Shown here piece after piece: positions 7,186 to 8,023 of a stretch of 8,023 nucleotides of DNA (position 1 is the stretch's first letter; every line of letters starts with the position of its first letter). The DNA is from Flavobacterium psychrophilum (GTDB lineage Bacteria; Bacteroidota; Bacteroidia; Flavobacteriales; Flavobacteriaceae), in NCBI GenBank assembly GCA_945861915.1, contig CAMAWK010000102.1, positions 1 through 8,023 on the forward strand, given 5' to 3'. Both the position numbers and the translations under genes were made by a program. Under the pieces are notes generated by a model. It was given only the letters and a program-made list of their open reading frames with translations. It made no database searches and was not told the origin of the DNA.

Positions 7186-7215
7186 TGTTACTATTGCTGC
7201 AAAGCAATATTAACA
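7186..7215. promoter_or_regulatory. Imperfect palindrome / hairpin upstream of the GH92 gene
   Basis: The left arm TGTTACTATTGCT (7186-7198) and the right arm AGCAATATTAACA (7203-7215) pair at 12 of 13 positions around a GCAA centre. The single mismatch is C7191 against T7210. As RNA it would form a hairpin capped by a GNRA-type tetraloop. As DNA it would be a near-symmetrical site for a dimeric regulator. There is no T-run after it on either strand, so it is not an ordinary intrinsic terminator. It lies 41 bases after the GH2 stop and 38 bases before the GH92 start. A weak -7-like element, AAATTTTG at 7174-7181, lies just upstream of it. Confidence 0.5.
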
Positions 7216-7253
7216 TTACAATTCTATAAAATAAATTAAAAATTGATAAAAAA

Positions 7254-8023
7254 ATGAATAAATATTTTGCGATTTTACTACTAACAATTTCCACGATTAG
7301 TACCTCTTTTTCACAAGCAGATTATACTAAATACATTGACCCAACAATTGGGAATGTTGCCCCTTTTTTAGTGCCAACCTATCCAACGATGCATTTGCCC
7401 AATCAGATGATGCGTATGTACCCCATTAAGAAAGATTATATTTCGGATCAAGTAGACGCCTTTCCATTTCAAGTAACCTCACATCGATCACCGGGAATTT
7501 TGCCTATGAAAATTGCTGCGGGTTTGGTAAATGATGCTTCTTGGAACAAAAAAATGACTATTGACCATGATTTGGAAATCATTCACCCTTGGTTTTATTC
7601 CACCTATTTAATTGATGATGACATAACCGTAAGTTTTACTCCCGGAGAAAAATGTGCTATTTATAAAATAGATTTTCCGAAAAATGTTCAAAAAAATTTA
7701 CTGATAAAAGGATCTGAAAACAGCATCTTTTCTAAGGATAAAAATTATTTTAATGTTACGGAAGTGGTCAGCAAAAAGAACGGAGGGACAAACCCAGTTA
7801 CTAATAGTCTTTCTGTTTTTTTATATGGTGAAATAACCGATAGTACAAATAATCCCATAAATGAATTTGAGTTGATAAGTGATAAACAAAAAATCACCAT
7901 TTCAGCCAATGCGAATGCACCTTCAACAATCCTAATTAAGTATGCTGTTTCTTATGTGAGTTTAGAGCAGGCTAAACTTAATTTTGAGAAGGAATTGCGA
8001 ACACAAAGTTTTGATGAATTGTC
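7254..8023 (+). CDS. GH92 family alpha-mannosidase-like protein, N-terminal part (3' end outside window)
   Basis: An open frame starts at the ATG at 7254 and runs to the window edge without a stop, giving 256 residues. GH92 enzymes are calcium-dependent exo-alpha-mannosidases, usually about 700-800 residues, so roughly a third is visible. A Sec signal peptide ends near S-F-S-Q-A (residues 18-22). Then comes the hallmark GH92 N-terminal block Y-I-D-P-T-I-G-N-V (27-35), P-T-Y-P-T-M-H-L-P-N-Q-M (41-52) and R-M-Y-P-I-K-K-D-Y (54-62). S-Y-V-S-L-E-Q-A-K-L-N-F-E-K-E-L (233-248) is the usual end of the N-terminal beta-sandwich domain. The catalytic domain lies outside the window, so activity cannot be judged. 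The start is supported by the signal peptide and an A-rich leader. The H-L-P-N-Q-M-M-R-M-Y-P version is one I associate with a Bacteroidota subgroup whose linkage preference I cannot state. Together with manA it points to alpha-mannose in the substrate. It may be co-transcribed with the GH2 gene, 109 bases away, or controlled by the palindrome in that gap. Confidence 0.9.
   Translation, partial: MNKYFAILLLTISTISTSFSQADYTKYIDPTIGNVAPFLVPTYPTMHLPNQMMRMYPIKKDYISDQVDAFPFQVTSHRSPGILPMKIAAGLVNDASWNKKMTIDHDLEIIHPWFYSTYLIDDDITVSFTPGEKCAIYKIDFPKNVQKNLLIKGSENSIFSKDKNYFNVTEVVSKKNGGTNPVTNSLSVFLYGEITDSTNNPINEFELISDKQKITISANANAPSTILIKYAVSYVSLEQAKLNFEKELRTQSFDEL

Overview
This window looks like part of a polysaccharide utilization locus (PUL) from a member of the Bacteroidota, most likely a marine flavobacterium. 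The reasons are the AT-rich DNA, secreted proteins whose signal peptides end in 'AQ'-type cleavage sites, A-rich leaders with no Shine-Dalgarno sequence, and the combination of S1-type sulfatases with GH2 and GH92 glycoside hydrolases. All genes are on the + strand. The window holds no SusC/SusD pair, regulator, RNA gene, CRISPR array or mobile element.

Layout. Positions 1-1103 hold the C-terminal part of an S1-type sulfatase whose beginning lies outside the window. An 11-base gap leads to manA (1115-2089), a cytoplasmic mannose-6-phosphate isomerase. Then 29 bases separate it from a complete second, secreted sulfatase (2119-3483) with an intact C-S-P-S-R formylglycine motif. These three genes are packed like one operon. 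After 105 bases comes a small secreted helical protein of unknown function (3589-3930), followed by a strong Rho-independent terminator (3951-3979). A second block starts with a large secreted GH2-like hydrolase with a long C-terminal extension (4022-7144). A 109-base gap containing an imperfect 30-base palindrome (7186-7215) precedes the N-terminal third or so of a GH92 alpha-mannosidase-like protein (7254 to the window end, cut by the edge).

Working model (inference). Secreted sulfatases remove sulfate esters from an algal or other marine glycan. The GH2 enzyme removes a beta-linked sugar, and the GH92 enzyme releases alpha-linked mannose. Mannose, once taken up and phosphorylated by enzymes encoded elsewhere, is converted by ManA to fructose 6-phosphate. 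The target would therefore be a sulfated, mannose-containing polysaccharide. The least explained parts are the small secreted protein with its own terminator, the GH2 enzyme's specificity and C-terminal domains, and the palindrome upstream of the GH92 gene. I see no clear evidence of a wholly new type of system.
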